Assembly (NCBI GenBank): GCA_947488175.1
Contig: CANKYO010000004.1
Location: 461,553-525,552, forward strand
DNA from: an uncultured Paracoccaceae bacterium
GTDB lineage: Bacteria > Pseudomonadota > Alphaproteobacteria > Rhodobacterales > Rhodobacteraceae
Length of the DNA stretch: 64,000 bases
Direction: 5' to 3'
Shown here: piece by piece, positions 1 through 8,665 of the stretch
How the letters are laid out: each line of letters begins with the position of its first letter
Position numbering within the stretch: position 1 is the first letter of the stretch
Position numbers and translations under genes: made by a program
The notes under the pieces: model-generated
What the model was told of the DNA's origin: nothing
The model's database searches: none
What the model saw: only the letters and a program-made list of their open reading frames with translations

Positions 1-9
1 CCTATGCGT

Positions 10-27
10 ATGCTGCAGTCGCAGCAT
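10..27. promoter_or_regulatory. PhaR-like palindromic operator upstream of phaZ
   Basis: Perfect inverted repeat ATGCTGC-AGTC-GCAGCAT, 35 bases before the phaZ start. The core CTGC-N4-GCAG resembles the TGC/GCA-rich sites bound by the PHB-sensing repressor PhaR of Paracoccus. In related genomes phaC usually diverges from phaZ, so the site may serve both, but the gene to the left lies outside the window. The assignment is by similarity of the motif only. Confidence 0.45.
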
Positions 28-61
28 TCTGTCTGCGCGCCCCAGTTCGGAGACCCGTGTG

Positions 62-1333
62 ATGAAGTATATGATGACCTACGACCTGATGGAAAGCGCG
101 CGTAATACAAATCAGTGGTTGGGGGCAACCGCACGCGCTTTCGCTTCCTATCCTGCCATGTCCTGGGGGGCCAACCCCGCCATGGATTGGCTGAAAGCCT
201 GGGGCGAGGTGACCGAACGCAGCTTTGCACGGATGGTGGTCAAGCCTGACTGGAACATCCCTGTCCAGACCAGCCATGACGGCACCGACATGGTCGTGAC
301 CACCGAAACCGTTGTTGAACGACCTTTTGGCGATCTTGTCCGCTTTCGTGTTGGCAGCCGACCTGACCGGACGCGTCGCGTTCTGTTGGTGGCCCCGATG
401 TCTGGTCACTATGCGACACTCCTCCGCAAGACAGTCATCAGTCTGCTGCCTGATTGCGACGTCTACATCACAGACTGGCACAATGCGCGCGACATACCCG
501 TAAGCGCAGGCAAGTTCGATATTGAGGATTACACACTCTACCTAGTCGATTTCATGCGAGAGCTTGGCTCTGACATCCATGTCATCGCCGTTTGCCAACC
601 GGTTCCGCTGACCCTCGCCGCGACCGCATATCTGGCCGAGCAGGACCCCGACGCGCAGCCCAAATCGCTGACGCTGATCGGCGGCCCCGTGGACCCCGAG
701 GCGAACCATACCGAAGTGACCGATTTTGGCCGCACTGTCACCATGGGCCAGTTGGAAGAAACCATGATCCAGCGGGTCGGTTTTAAATACGCAGGCGTCG
801 GGCGCATGGTCTATCCGGGTCTGCTGCAACTGGCATCGTTCATTTCCATGAACGCCGAAACCCATGCCAATTCTTTCCGGGATGAGATCATTCGCGTCGC
901 CAAGGGCGAAGCGTCTGAACATGACCGGCACAACAATTTCTACGACGAATACCTCGCCGTGATGGACATGACGTCAGAATTCTACCTGTCCACGGTCGAA
1001 CGGATCTTCAAAGGTCGCGAGATCGCGCGCAATGAATTCATCGTTGACGGGCACAAGGTCGACTTCAGCAAGATCACAACCGTCGCGGTCAAGATCGTCG
1101 AAGGGGAAGAGGATGACATCTCCGCCCCCGGTCAATGCCTTGCCGCACTTGATCTGTTGACTGGGCTGCCGAACGACAAAAAGGCGGCACATCTCGAACC
1201 GGGGGCAGGTCACTACGGCATCTTCGCAGGCGGTAGCTGGCGCAACAACATCCGGCCCCTGGTTCTGGAATTCATCGATGCAAATTCGGATAGCCCAAAG
1301 CGAAAGTCAGCCAAGGTCGTCAAACTGAAATAG
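62..1333 (+). CDS. phaZ: Intracellular polyhydroxyalkanoate (PHB) depolymerase
   Basis: Mobilises intracellular PHB granules by hydrolysing the polyester. The 423-residue product has the usual length and start (MKYMMTYDLME) of the alphaproteobacterial intracellular depolymerase family. The nucleophile motif is the cysteine-type VCQPVP near residue 180, as in the Ralstonia PhaZ1 type, not a serine lipase box. The C-terminal GHYGIF supplies the expected catalytic histidine. A GTG lies one codon upstream at 59, and I prefer the ATG at 62. No signal peptide is visible, which fits cytosolic granule action. A PhaR-like palindrome sits just upstream, suggesting co-regulation with PHB synthesis. Confidence 0.9.
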   Translation: MKYMMTYDLMESARNTNQWLGATARAFASYPAMSWGANPAMDWLKAWGEVTERSFARMVVKPDWNIPVQTSHDGTDMVVTTETVVERPFGDLVRFRVGSRPDRTRRVLLVAPMSGHYATLLRKTVISLLPDCDVYITDWHNARDIPVSAGKFDIEDYTLYLVDFMRELGSDIHVIAVCQPVPLTLAATAYLAEQDPDAQPKSLTLIGGPVDPEANHTEVTDFGRTVTMGQLEETMIQRVGFKYAGVGRMVYPGLLQLASFISMNAETHANSFRDEIIRVAKGEASEHDRHNNFYDEYLAVMDMTSEFYLSTVERIFKGREIARNEFIVDGHKVDFSKITTVAVKIVEGEEDDISAPGQCLAALDLLTGLPNDKKAAHLEPGAGHYGIFAGGSWRNNIRPLVLEFIDANSDSPKRKSAKVVKLK

Positions 1334-1354
1334 GGGCGGCACAACACCGCCCCC
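1333..1354. terminator. Bidirectional hairpin between phaZ and the convergent gene
   Basis: GGGGCGG and CCGCCCC arms around a 7-base loop immediately after the phaZ stop, in the short gap before the convergent 1366-2070 gene. There is no T-tract, so it may stop transcription weakly or act mainly in RNA stability. Confidence 0.45.
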
Positions 1355-1365
1355 TATGGCCCTGA

Positions 1366-2070
1366 TCAGGCCATGACCGATTGTTCGGCAAAGTTCAGGT
1401 TCATTGGCTGGCCCAGAACCTCTCTTGCATCCGATGTCACCGGCACGCTGTCATCGACCTCTCGCAGATCAAAGCTGCGCGACCAGCACTGACCTTCGCC
1501 GCGCAGATAGAAACCGTAATGCAAGGTGTCCGCATCCTCCGGCACATCCAGCACGATATGCCGTTTCGTCCAGTCCTGCGTGCCCTGCAACACACTGTCC
1601 GACCGCCGGTCCTCCATATTGTCAAAGCGGATGTTCCGCCCCACAGCGTCATCAATGCGCATCCAGATCGTCACGGCCGCGGTCACATGGGCGCAGGACA
1701 AATCGACAGACAATTGCAACCGTTTGCCGCGAAAGCCGGCCGCATCCACCATCTGCGCCAACGTGGCAAACCCGGTATGCGGCCCCCGATGGTCAAGCGA
1801 TTGAATGGTCACGGGGGTGCCAAGCGTATCCGGATCCATGCCAATTCGGTAATCGGTGGCATTTGACCCGGCCACCTGCCACCCCATAGGCAATTGCAGC
1901 GGGCCAAAACCATCATCGGCAAAGGTTGCAGCGGCCGTATTCCAATCAGCATGCCCCAACTGATGGGCCACAATTTCCAGACATTGGCTATGGCTCAGCT
2001 TCAGCCCATGTGCTGCCATATCATTGCGCAGGGCCTTCGCCATCGCCTTTGGGTCGCGTAAAGCGTTCAT
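1366..2070 (-). CDS. Glyoxalase-superfamily-like protein with C-terminal beta-sandwich
   Basis: The first ~45 residues (AMAKALR..., LSHSQCLEIVAHQLG, HADWN) match the short helical segment found at the N-terminus of proteins annotated 'glyoxalase superfamily protein'. The rest looks like a beta-sandwich, with alternating strands ending in YGFYLRGEGQCW. No glyoxalase active site can be assigned, so the biochemical role is unknown. I chose the ATG at 2070 because AAGGAG lies six bases before it; an in-frame start at 2088 has no such signal. It converges with phaZ but has no visible functional link to it. Confidence 0.6.
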   Translation of the reverse strand: MNALRDPKAMAKALRNDMAAHGLKLSHSQCLEIVAHQLGHADWNTAAATFADDGFGPLQLPMGWQVAGSNATDYRIGMDPDTLGTPVTIQSLDHRGPHTGFATLAQMVDAAGFRGKRLQLSVDLSCAHVTAAVTIWMRIDDAVGRNIRFDNMEDRRSDSVLQGTQDWTKRHIVLDVPEDADTLHYGFYLRGEGQCWSRSFDLREVDDSVPVTSDAREVLGQPMNLNFAEQSVMA

Positions 2071-2246
2071 CTTGATCTCCTTGATCATCGGACAAACCGT
2101 AAAACACCAGTGCGCGCATTGCTGACGGGCTTGTCCCGTTCAAAGCAGATCATGATGGATTGTCAGGTCTTCACCAAACCCGAATACGGGTGCGCGCGGC
2201 AGGCGACCTTAGCCTGCGATTTACGTAGCGGCATCGCCGTCTGCGG

Positions 2247-2963
2247 TCAAGGCCGCAACATCAGTGGCATCTTCATCCAACGGCGCAGCGCGTCCGTGAC
2301 GGCTTCAGGGGATTCCACCGTGCTCAGGTATCCCCCTTGCTCGATCACCTCGAGATGACCATAGGGGATCATCTCGGCCATGAATTCTTGTCGTTTGAGC
2401 GGGAACTGACCGTTGAAGCGACCGCACAGCACCACGGCGGGCTGCTTGATCTTGCGCAATGTGGCTTGCTGATCCTTGCGGCGTTGCAAGGCGCGGGCTT
2501 GCCGCACATAAACCTCGGCCCCCAACCCATGCCCCATTTCCTTCAGCAACTGGATCATCGCCGCCTTGTCGGTGTTCGGGGCCATCCAGGTCGAATTCAT
2601 CTCATGCTGCAGAACATCATCCATCCGACCCGACCGGGCGGCAATGATCTGCGCCTCGCGGGCGGCAGCAATCTCGGGCGTGTCGGCCTGCGCGCTGGTG
2701 TCGATCAAAGCGATGCGGGTCACCCGGTCAGAGGCGCGGCGGATCACCTCCATCGCGACCATGCCGCCCAGGCCCGCGCCCGCCAGTGCAAATTTCGATG
2801 GGGCCCAAGTCAGGATCTGGCTGGCAATCTCCTCCATCCGCTCGCCACGGGTGGCAGGCGCGATCATGACCGCATGTTCCTTGGACAATTCCCTGATCTG
2901 GTGGCTAAAAATCCGGACGTCACACATCAGCGGCGGGATCATCACCAGCGTTTCACTCGGCAT
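2247..2963 (-). CDS. Alpha/beta-hydrolase-fold protein lacking all three catalytic residues
   Basis: The whole protein (238 residues from the ATG at 2963) follows the small alpha/beta hydrolase pattern. It has a LVMIPPLMCD opening strand, a nucleophile-elbow position, an acid-loop position and a C-terminal histidine position. The elbow reads GAGLGG instead of GxSxGG, the acid loop reads GRFNGQFP instead of GxxDxxxP, and the histidine site reads GGYLSTVE instead of GGHLxTxE. Ser, Asp and His are therefore all replaced while the fold is intact. I infer a non-hydrolytic binding or regulatory protein, though a different chemistry is possible. It is followed by an apparently active hydrolase on the same strand. 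Confidence 0.7.
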   Translation of the reverse strand: MPSETLVMIPPLMCDVRIFSHQIRELSKEHAVMIAPATRGERMEEIASQILTWAPSKFALAGAGLGGMVAMEVIRRASDRVTRIALIDTSAQADTPEIAAAREAQIIAARSGRMDDVLQHEMNSTWMAPNTDKAAMIQLLKEMGHGLGAEVYVRQARALQRRKDQQATLRKIKQPAVVLCGRFNGQFPLKRQEFMAEMIPYGHLEVIEQGGYLSTVESPEAVTDALRRWMKMPLMLRP

Positions 2964-3056
2964 TCGCTGCCTGCCCGTGCATAATGCGCAATCCTCAGCC
3001 TTTGTTTTGCGGTCAGTTTGCCCGGCAGGCGGGACCACCGCAAGGGTGCGGCACTG

Positions 3057-3914
3057 CTAGAGGTCCTTTAACCAAGCAGATATCCGCCGGGCCAGCGGCT
3101 CTGTCTGGTTTGGGCTGAACACATCCCCCGCCATCACATGCCCGTCCGGATCATCGCCCGGACCAGGCGTGATGACATCCATGGTCACTGGCCCCGTCCA
3201 GCGTGCGGCGACCTTGCGGGTGTCACTGGGATGCACAACCGTGTCGGCGTCATTCAGGCAGAAAAATGCTGGGGTTGCGACCTTTGACAAATCGGCCTTG
3301 CGCACCGCGCGCACAGCCTGACCCATCGGATGTACGGCCTCGGTCGGGTAACTTGTGGTCCAATAAGCGGTGTGCCTTTCGTTGATCGGCTCAAACCGGC
3401 GGGTCCGCCCGGCCACGTATTTGCCCCAGTGTTTGACCGCAGGTGCATCCAGCACCACCTGCGCGATCCGGTTCCGCAGGCCAAAATTAGGCGAGATATA
3501 GATTGCGGCCTTCGCCGGAACACCGTCCGCCAACGCCAATGTGGCCAGCGTGCAGCCCGTCGAACAGCCCATGATCACGATCTCATCGCCGATGCTCTGC
3601 GCAACCTCTACCGCTTCGGCGACATCCGCACGCCAATCTTCATAGGTTGCGGTGGCCATCGCGGCACTATCCTGCCCGTGACCCGTCAAGCGGGTGAAAT
3701 GGATATTGGCACCCAAATCCTTGGCCACCAGATCAGGCAGCGGGCGCAGTTCTTCCGGTGAAGCGGAAAATCCATGAATGTAAAGCAGCGAAACAGGCGT
3801 TTTGACCCCCGGCTTGTCCACCCAGATCACACGTTTTTTGCACCCTTCGCGCAGGTTGGGCACGGTGGCTTCCCGGTCAGCCAGCCAGGTTTCGATGTCT
3901 TCAATATCAACCAT
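3057..3914 (-). CDS. Alpha/beta hydrolase (carboxylesterase-like)
   Basis: A 285-residue hydrolase with an intact triad by eye. The oxyanion strand is LLYIHGFSAS, the nucleophile is Ser in GCSTGC, the acid is in NDADTVV and the histidine in DDPDGHVM. No secretion signal is seen. The start at 3914 overlaps the end of the upstream transporter gene by 8 bases, implying translational coupling; an in-frame ATG at 3926 would lengthen the overlap to 20. The substrate is unknown. Pairing with a sugar/drug-type carrier suggests hydrolysis of an imported ester or glycoside derivative, but that is inference. Confidence 0.75.
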   Translation of the reverse strand: MVDIEDIETWLADREATVPNLREGCKKRVIWVDKPGVKTPVSLLYIHGFSASPEELRPLPDLVAKDLGANIHFTRLTGHGQDSAAMATATYEDWRADVAEAVEVAQSIGDEIVIMGCSTGCTLATLALADGVPAKAAIYISPNFGLRNRIAQVVLDAPAVKHWGKYVAGRTRRFEPINERHTAYWTTSYPTEAVHPMGQAVRAVRKADLSKVATPAFFCLNDADTVVHPSDTRKVAARWTGPVTMDVITPGPGDDPDGHVMAGDVFSPNQTEPLARRISAWLKDL

Positions 3915-5256
3915 GGGACGCCACATGCCTGCTGACGGGCCGATAGATCGCGATCAACCCGATAATCGACACCATGAAGATACCCGAAGGCACTAATGTC
4001 AACGCTGTCTTCAGCGCATCCAGCGCGCTTTGGGTCTGTTGCACAACACCGCTGTCGGATGACTGCCAGCCGGCCGCCGACAGGATCAGGCCCAGTACCA
4101 GCGGGGCGATGGCATTGGCCACCTTCTGACCAAAAAGCCAGACCGCGCTGAACGCACCCTCAATCGCTTCGCCGCTTTCGGCGCGGGTCACATCCATCAG
4201 GTCGGGATACATGGCCCACGGGATCTGCTGATAGGCGCCGTTGGTAAAACCTGCACATAGAAACAGCAGGGCCATGGTGGTGACGCCTGTGGCGGGCAGG
4301 CTCATCCAGATCAGAACCAGCACCAGAATATACAACCCCATGCCCAGATTAAGTGCCCAGGTCTTGCCCAACCACGCACTCAGCCGCACCCAAATAAACT
4401 GGCTGATGACAGAGCCCACGATGAACATCGCAAACAGCGTCGAAAAAACCCCCAAAGCGCCGGCAAGCCCTGACAACATGCTGCGTCCGTCATCCTGCAT
4501 CAGATACAGGGCCGCCAGCTGTAACCCGGCCGCGATCAATGCCACCCCTAACGTCAGAACACCGTAAAGCACCACCAATACAACAAATGCGCGATTGCGC
4601 ATCACAAGCCGCACGATCTCCATGAAGCTGCCCGATGCAGCCGATGGGATACGTGGCGCATTGCGCGTGGCCAGCAGCATCCCCCAGATTGTCAGCACCA
4701 CCACCGGGGCGACCAGCAGGACGGCGCGCAAATACCCTTCGCGCGTATCGCCCGCCATCGCGGGAACAAGCGCACCAGCCGTCAGCAAACCCAATGACGC
4801 AAAGGTCATGCGAAACGCCATCATCGCAGAGCGTTCATGCGGCTCTTGGGTCATCTCACCGGCCATGGCACCATAGGGAATGGCCACAAACGTGAACCCG
4901 ACCGTGGCGACACCAAAGAACGCCACCACCCAGATCGCATTGAACTGCCAACTCATCCCCATGGGCACAGCGAACATACCCACGATGCCAAGGGCCAGAA
5001 CAATTGCACCCACCGCAATCCATGGGGCACGGCGGCCCCAGCGGCTGTTGGTGCGGTCCGAAAGGTATCCCACGAGCGGATCAGTCACCACGTCAAACGC
5101 CAGAACGGCAAAGGTCACAAACCCGGCAACCGATGGCGGCACGCCCAGAAAAGTGGTCAGATAGGCAAAGACCAGCAGTTGCTTGACCACAACAAAGACA
5201 TTGACACCCATATCGGCCAGGCCCCAGCCTGCCTTCTGCCCTACTGATAACGCCAT
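3907..5256 (-). CDS. GPH-type (MelB-like) MFS symporter
   Basis: A 449-residue inner-membrane carrier with about 12 hydrophobic helices. The early signature VVTDPLVGYLSDRTNSRWGRR (positions ~57-77) is the glycoside-pentoside-hexuronide:cation symporter loop, with the conserved Asp of helix II and the SDRT..R.GRR loop. It is the first gene of a pair with the hydrolase at 3057-3914. The substrate cannot be read from sequence; relatives carry sugars, glycosides or organic ions. No regulator is attached. Confidence 0.8.
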   Translation of the reverse strand: MALSVGQKAGWGLADMGVNVFVVVKQLLVFAYLTTFLGVPPSVAGFVTFAVLAFDVVTDPLVGYLSDRTNSRWGRRAPWIAVGAIVLALGIVGMFAVPMGMSWQFNAIWVVAFFGVATVGFTFVAIPYGAMAGEMTQEPHERSAMMAFRMTFASLGLLTAGALVPAMAGDTREGYLRAVLLVAPVVVLTIWGMLLATRNAPRIPSAASGSFMEIVRLVMRNRAFVVLVVLYGVLTLGVALIAAGLQLAALYLMQDDGRSMLSGLAGALGVFSTLFAMFIVGSVISQFIWVRLSAWLGKTWALNLGMGLYILVLVLIWMSLPATGVTTMALLFLCAGFTNGAYQQIPWAMYPDLMDVTRAESGEAIEGAFSAVWLFGQKVANAIAPLVLGLILSAAGWQSSDSGVVQQTQSALDALKTALTLVPSGIFMVSIIGLIAIYRPVSRHVASHG

Positions 5257-5326
5257 ACTCGTTCTCCCGCGGCTCGGCGCAGGTTAGGCAATCAGGGACC
5301 CATGGCGAAACAGCGACGTTGCGTAA

Positions 5327-5344
5327 GATGGGTTTTAACCCATC
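5327..5344. repeat. Palindromic dispersed repeat, copy 1 (GATGGGT...ACCCATC type)
   Basis: GATGGGTT-TT-AACCCATC, preceded by TTGCGTAA. The same TTGCGTAAGATGGGT core recurs at 43171-43197, and an inverted variant at 43123-43145. It overlaps the stop codon of the 5335-6081 gene and lies 70 bases before the 5256 start. It resembles an intergenic REP-type element and may act as a terminator. Confidence 0.6.
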
Positions 5345-6081
5345 GCCCGGTCCAGAACCTCCGTGACAGAGGCGGCAATCAGTTCCAGACAGGTGTCATC
5401 GGAAAACCGGTGATCGGCCCCATCCACCAGCGTCAGGCGCATATCGGGGCCCTCCGCATGCTCCAGCAGGCGCAAGGCCACCGCCATATCCACATCCGCA
5501 TCCGCCGTGCCCTGCAGGAACCGGACCGGAAACGGCAAAGGCAGCGGATCGCGCAGCACTAACCGGCCGCGCCCCTCTTCAATCAACCGCTTGGTGATGA
5601 TGTAAGGCTCACCATATTCCGACGGCAGCGCCACCTGGCCTGCGCTGTCCAACTCCGCCTTCTGAGCATCCGAAAACCCCGCCCACATGCTGTCCTCGGT
5701 AAAATCCGGGGCAGCCGCGATGGTGACCAACCCTGCCACCCGATCCGGCATGGCCCGCGCCACCAGCAGCGATATCCAGCCGCCCATGGACGAACCCAAC
5801 AGCACTACGGGCCCTTCAATCAGACTCAGCGCCGCACAGGCATCCTCGAACCAGTCACCGATACAGCCATCAGTAAACGCCTCACTGCTTTCGCCATGGC
5901 CCGAATAATCAAACCGCAGAAAGGCACGGCCCCGCGCGCGGGCCCAGTCCTCCAGATACACCGCCTTGGTGCCCTGCATGTCGGACTTGAACCCGCCAAG
6001 GAACACCACCGCCGGGCCATCACCCGCAGTCAGATGATAGGCAATCCGCCTGCCCTGCGGGGTCGTGAAAGTCTCAGCCAT
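5335..6081 (-). CDS. Alpha/beta hydrolase, ABHD10-like
   Basis: A 248-residue serine hydrolase resembling the ABHD10/acyl-thioesterase-like group. It shows the LRFDYSGHGES strand, the nucleophile motif GSSMGG, an acid in GTADADVD and the histidine in DGADHRFS. The ATG at 6081 is chosen because the conserved start (MAETFTTPQGRRIAYH) aligns there. It overlaps the upstream MFS gene by 8 bases, so the two are probably co-translated. An upstream in-frame ATG at 6147 would lie deep inside the transporter gene. Likely cytosolic; substrate unknown. Confidence 0.75.
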   Translation of the reverse strand: MAETFTTPQGRRIAYHLTAGDGPAVVFLGGFKSDMQGTKAVYLEDWARARGRAFLRFDYSGHGESSEAFTDGCIGDWFEDACAALSLIEGPVVLLGSSMGGWISLLVARAMPDRVAGLVTIAAAPDFTEDSMWAGFSDAQKAELDSAGQVALPSEYGEPYIITKRLIEEGRGRLVLRDPLPLPFPVRFLQGTADADVDMAVALRLLEHAEGPDMRLTLVDGADHRFSDDTCLELIAASVTEVLDRAMG

Positions 6082-7348
6082 GCTGCACCTCGTCCAGTCC
6101 TGTCGCAATGATGGCGGCACCAAAACACATGGCCGCGAAAAGGCCAATCACCAGCGGCACGCTGAACGCCGCAATCGCGGCAAACCCGGCACCGGCCACC
6201 AGCAAAACCAGCCCCACGATGGTATTCGACAGCGCGGTGTAACTGGCACGATCCTCTGCGTCCGCCATATCGACCAGATGGGTGGACCTCCCCTGCCGGA
6301 CCCCGTGATAGGCGATCATCAGACCAAACAGGACAACGGGAATCACCCCTGTGACCGCGGCAATCCCGGTCAGCGCCAAAACCACCATCGCGGCCAGAAC
6401 CGCACCACCGGCAAGGCCCGCCAATTGCAGCACCCGGCGCGATGACCGGTCCGACAACCGGCCCCAGACATAGGATGACAACAGCGATGCAACAGCCGAC
6501 GCCAGCACCAGTGCACCCAACTGGCCGAACGCCCCGTCAGGTTGCAGCATCACCAGATAGGGCGGGGCCAGTGCTGTGCCCACCAGCAGTGACCGCACGA
6601 TAATGAACCGGGCCAGTTGCGGGCGGTCGCGCAACAGCGAAAACTGCGCCAGCCCGTTGGCGGCGGAATCCTCGTCCGACGGGGCCTCGTCCATGGTGGC
6701 AAACACCAGCGCGGCCAGCACCCACAACCCGGCGGCCAGCAGGATCGCCCCTTCGACCAGCACATAACGGTCGCCGATGCCCGACATCAGCACAATCGCA
6801 AACACGATGACACCCAGCGCCGCGGCAGAACTGGCAAAGCCCGTGGCGGTACCCCGGCGCGACTTGCCCACGGTCTTGCCCAGAATATCCTTGTAGCTGG
6901 CCGAACAGACCGACCGGGCCAGCGCCAGCACCGCCAGCAGACCAACAATCACCGCCCCGGCCAGCCAGCCTTCCAGCGTCAGGGCAGCGATGGCGATCCC
7001 GGCAGCACTGATCCCTTGCACAAACGCACCGCCCGCCCAGAACCATTTGCGGATGCGCGCGCGGGTGATGAACGGCGTGGTGAAAAGCTGCGGCAGCAAC
7101 GCACCGGCCTCGCGGACCGGGACCAGCAGACCGGTCCAGAACGCCCCGGCACCCAGATGGGTCAACAACCAGCTCAGCACCAGCTTGGGGTCGATCAGAC
7201 CATCGGCAATCTTGCTGGCACTCAACGACAGAACATGGCGCAGAAAGCTGCCCGGCTCGGCCTCTTGTGCAGGCTGCGGCAGGTCAGGGTCCGCGCCGGT
7301 ATCATCGGTCACGATGTCGAAGATCTGTTCGGTTGTGGTGTCGGCCAT
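6074..7348 (-). CDS. MFS transporter
   Basis: A 424-residue multi-spanning inner-membrane protein with a ~50-residue polar N-terminal tail, about 12 hydrophobic segments and the MFS loop VWGRLSDRSSRRV near the middle. It also has an early R-rich cytoplasmic loop (ITRARIRKW). The substrate is not assignable. It is divergent from the ArsR-AHSA1 regulator at 7445, with which it shares a ~96-base promoter region. That regulator is therefore the first candidate to control the transporter-hydrolase pair. Confidence 0.7.
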   Translation of the reverse strand: MADTTTEQIFDIVTDDTGADPDLPQPAQEAEPGSFLRHVLSLSASKIADGLIDPKLVLSWLLTHLGAGAFWTGLLVPVREAGALLPQLFTTPFITRARIRKWFWAGGAFVQGISAAGIAIAALTLEGWLAGAVIVGLLAVLALARSVCSASYKDILGKTVGKSRRGTATGFASSAAALGVIVFAIVLMSGIGDRYVLVEGAILLAAGLWVLAALVFATMDEAPSDEDSAANGLAQFSLLRDRPQLARFIIVRSLLVGTALAPPYLVMLQPDGAFGQLGALVLASAVASLLSSYVWGRLSDRSSRRVLQLAGLAGGAVLAAMVVLALTGIAAVTGVIPVVLFGLMIAYHGVRQGRSTHLVDMADAEDRASYTALSNTIVGLVLLVAGAGFAAIAAFSVPLVIGLFAAMCFGAAIIATGLDEVQHG

Positions 7349-7444
7349 CTGTCGTCTCCTTCTGCGATCACTATCTAGGGCGGCCGACAGATTTTCACGT
7401 TACCATCTTGTCACGTGACTTTATTATCACCTATAAGTGATTCC

Positions 7445-8200
7445 ATGGATGCCATTTTCAAAGCTCTCAACGATTCCGCCCGGCGCGACCTGCTCGACAG
7501 TTTGCGGCGCAAGGATGGTCAGTCACTTAGCGACCTGGAACAGGTTCTGGATATGTCACGCTTTGGGGTGATGAAGCATCTCAAGGTCCTGGAAGACGCG
7601 AACCTGATCGTCACCCGCAAGGTGGGACGGTTCAAGCACCACTACCTCAATGTCCTGCCCCTGCAAGAGGTGATGGACCGCTGGGCCGCGCCCTTTCTTC
7701 AGCGACAGGCGCGCGCACTGACCGAACTGAAACTGAAACTGGAAAGAGACACCAAGATGGGAAAACCCGATTTCGTGATGCAGACATTCATCCGCTGCAC
7801 CCAAGACGCGCTTTGGTCCGCCCTGACAGAGGCCGACCAGATGGCCGCCTACCATTTTGCCTGCAACAGCGTGCAGGGCAATCCGGCGGTTGATCAGGCG
7901 ACCACATTCATCCTGCCCAATGGCGACGCGATGCTGCGGCAGGTCACAACGGCGCTCGACCCGAAATCCCGGATCGCCATGACGTTCGAGCCGCTGTTCA
8001 TGGGCCGCGACGCGCCGACCAGCCACATGGTCTATCTGATCGAACCGCAGGGCGACCAGTGCAAGCTGACCATCGAACATTACGATATCGCCCCCGGTCA
8101 GGAAGGTTTCGGCGAAGGCTGGGCGCGTCTGGCCGCCTCACTCAAATCCTATCTGGAAACCGGAACCGGCCTGAAGGCCGCGATGCAACAAGGAGCATGA
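7445..8200 (+). CDS. ArsR-type regulator fused to an AHSA1/SRPBCC ligand-binding domain
   Basis: Residues 1-95 form a winged helix of ArsR type (MDAIFKALNDSARRDLLDSL, then a recognition helix with MSRFGVMKHLKVLEDANL). Residues ~105-250 form an AHSA1/START-like helix-grip domain (TQDALWSALTEADQMA ... LTIEHY ... GWARLAASLKSYLETG). No ArsR metal-binding cysteines are visible, so a small hydrophobic ligand in the SRPBCC cavity is the more likely signal. I take the ATG at 7445 because the family starts there. The stop is followed two bases later by the MAPEG gene ATG, with AAGGAG at 8190-8195 serving that start. Confidence 0.85.
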   Translation: MDAIFKALNDSARRDLLDSLRRKDGQSLSDLEQVLDMSRFGVMKHLKVLEDANLIVTRKVGRFKHHYLNVLPLQEVMDRWAAPFLQRQARALTELKLKLERDTKMGKPDFVMQTFIRCTQDALWSALTEADQMAAYHFACNSVQGNPAVDQATTFILPNGDAMLRQVTTALDPKSRIAMTFEPLFMGRDAPTSHMVYLIEPQGDQCKLTIEHYDIAPGQEGFGEGWARLAASLKSYLETGTGLKAAMQQGA

Positions 8201-8202
8201 CA

Positions 8203-8637
8203 ATGGAAACCTTCCCAACCGAACTGGGCATACTGACCTGCCTTGCGATCCTCGCGGCATCGCTCTGGATCCCCTACATCGTCGGCGTGAATACGGCAGC
8301 CGAAGGGTCCCTGCCCGCCGATGCGCCCGACGGTTTCGTGCGGATCTCCAACCCCGCCCTGCACCGCCCGTGGGTGCAGCGGGCGTATCGCGCGCATCTC
8401 AACCTGCTGGAACAGTTGGTGCCGTTCGCGCTCTTGGTCTTCATCGTGGACAGGCTCGACGGGTTCACCGCGCTCACCTACTGGACGGCGATCGCGTTTT
8501 TCTGGCTGCGGGTGGCGCATGCGGTGGGCTACATCACCGGCAAGGCGGCATTTCCGCTGCGCCCGATCATCTTCACGGCCGGTTGGGTGTGCTGTCTAAT
8601 CATGGCCTACGCCGCATTTACGGCGGGTCCGGCGTAA
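8203..8637 (+). CDS. MAPEG-family membrane protein
   Basis: A 144-residue protein with four hydrophobic segments and the MAPEG pattern (short loop with N/R near NPALHRPWVQRAYRAHLNLLEQLVPFA, then VAHAVGY). Relatives include glutathione-transferase-like membrane enzymes and leukotriene-pathway proteins; in bacteria the function is mostly unknown. ATG 8203 has AAGGAG seven bases upstream. ATG 8197, which would overlap the preceding stop as ATGA, is too close to that signal. Co-transcription with the ArsR-AHSA1 regulator suggests ligand-responsive expression. Confidence 0.75.
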   Translation: METFPTELGILTCLAILAASLWIPYIVGVNTAAEGSLPADAPDGFVRISNPALHRPWVQRAYRAHLNLLEQLVPFALLVFIVDRLDGFTALTYWTAIAFFWLRVAHAVGYITGKAAFPLRPIIFTAGWVCCLIMAYAAFTAGPA

Positions 8638-8665
8638 ACAATGGGTTAAAGATGCACGCGTTGGG

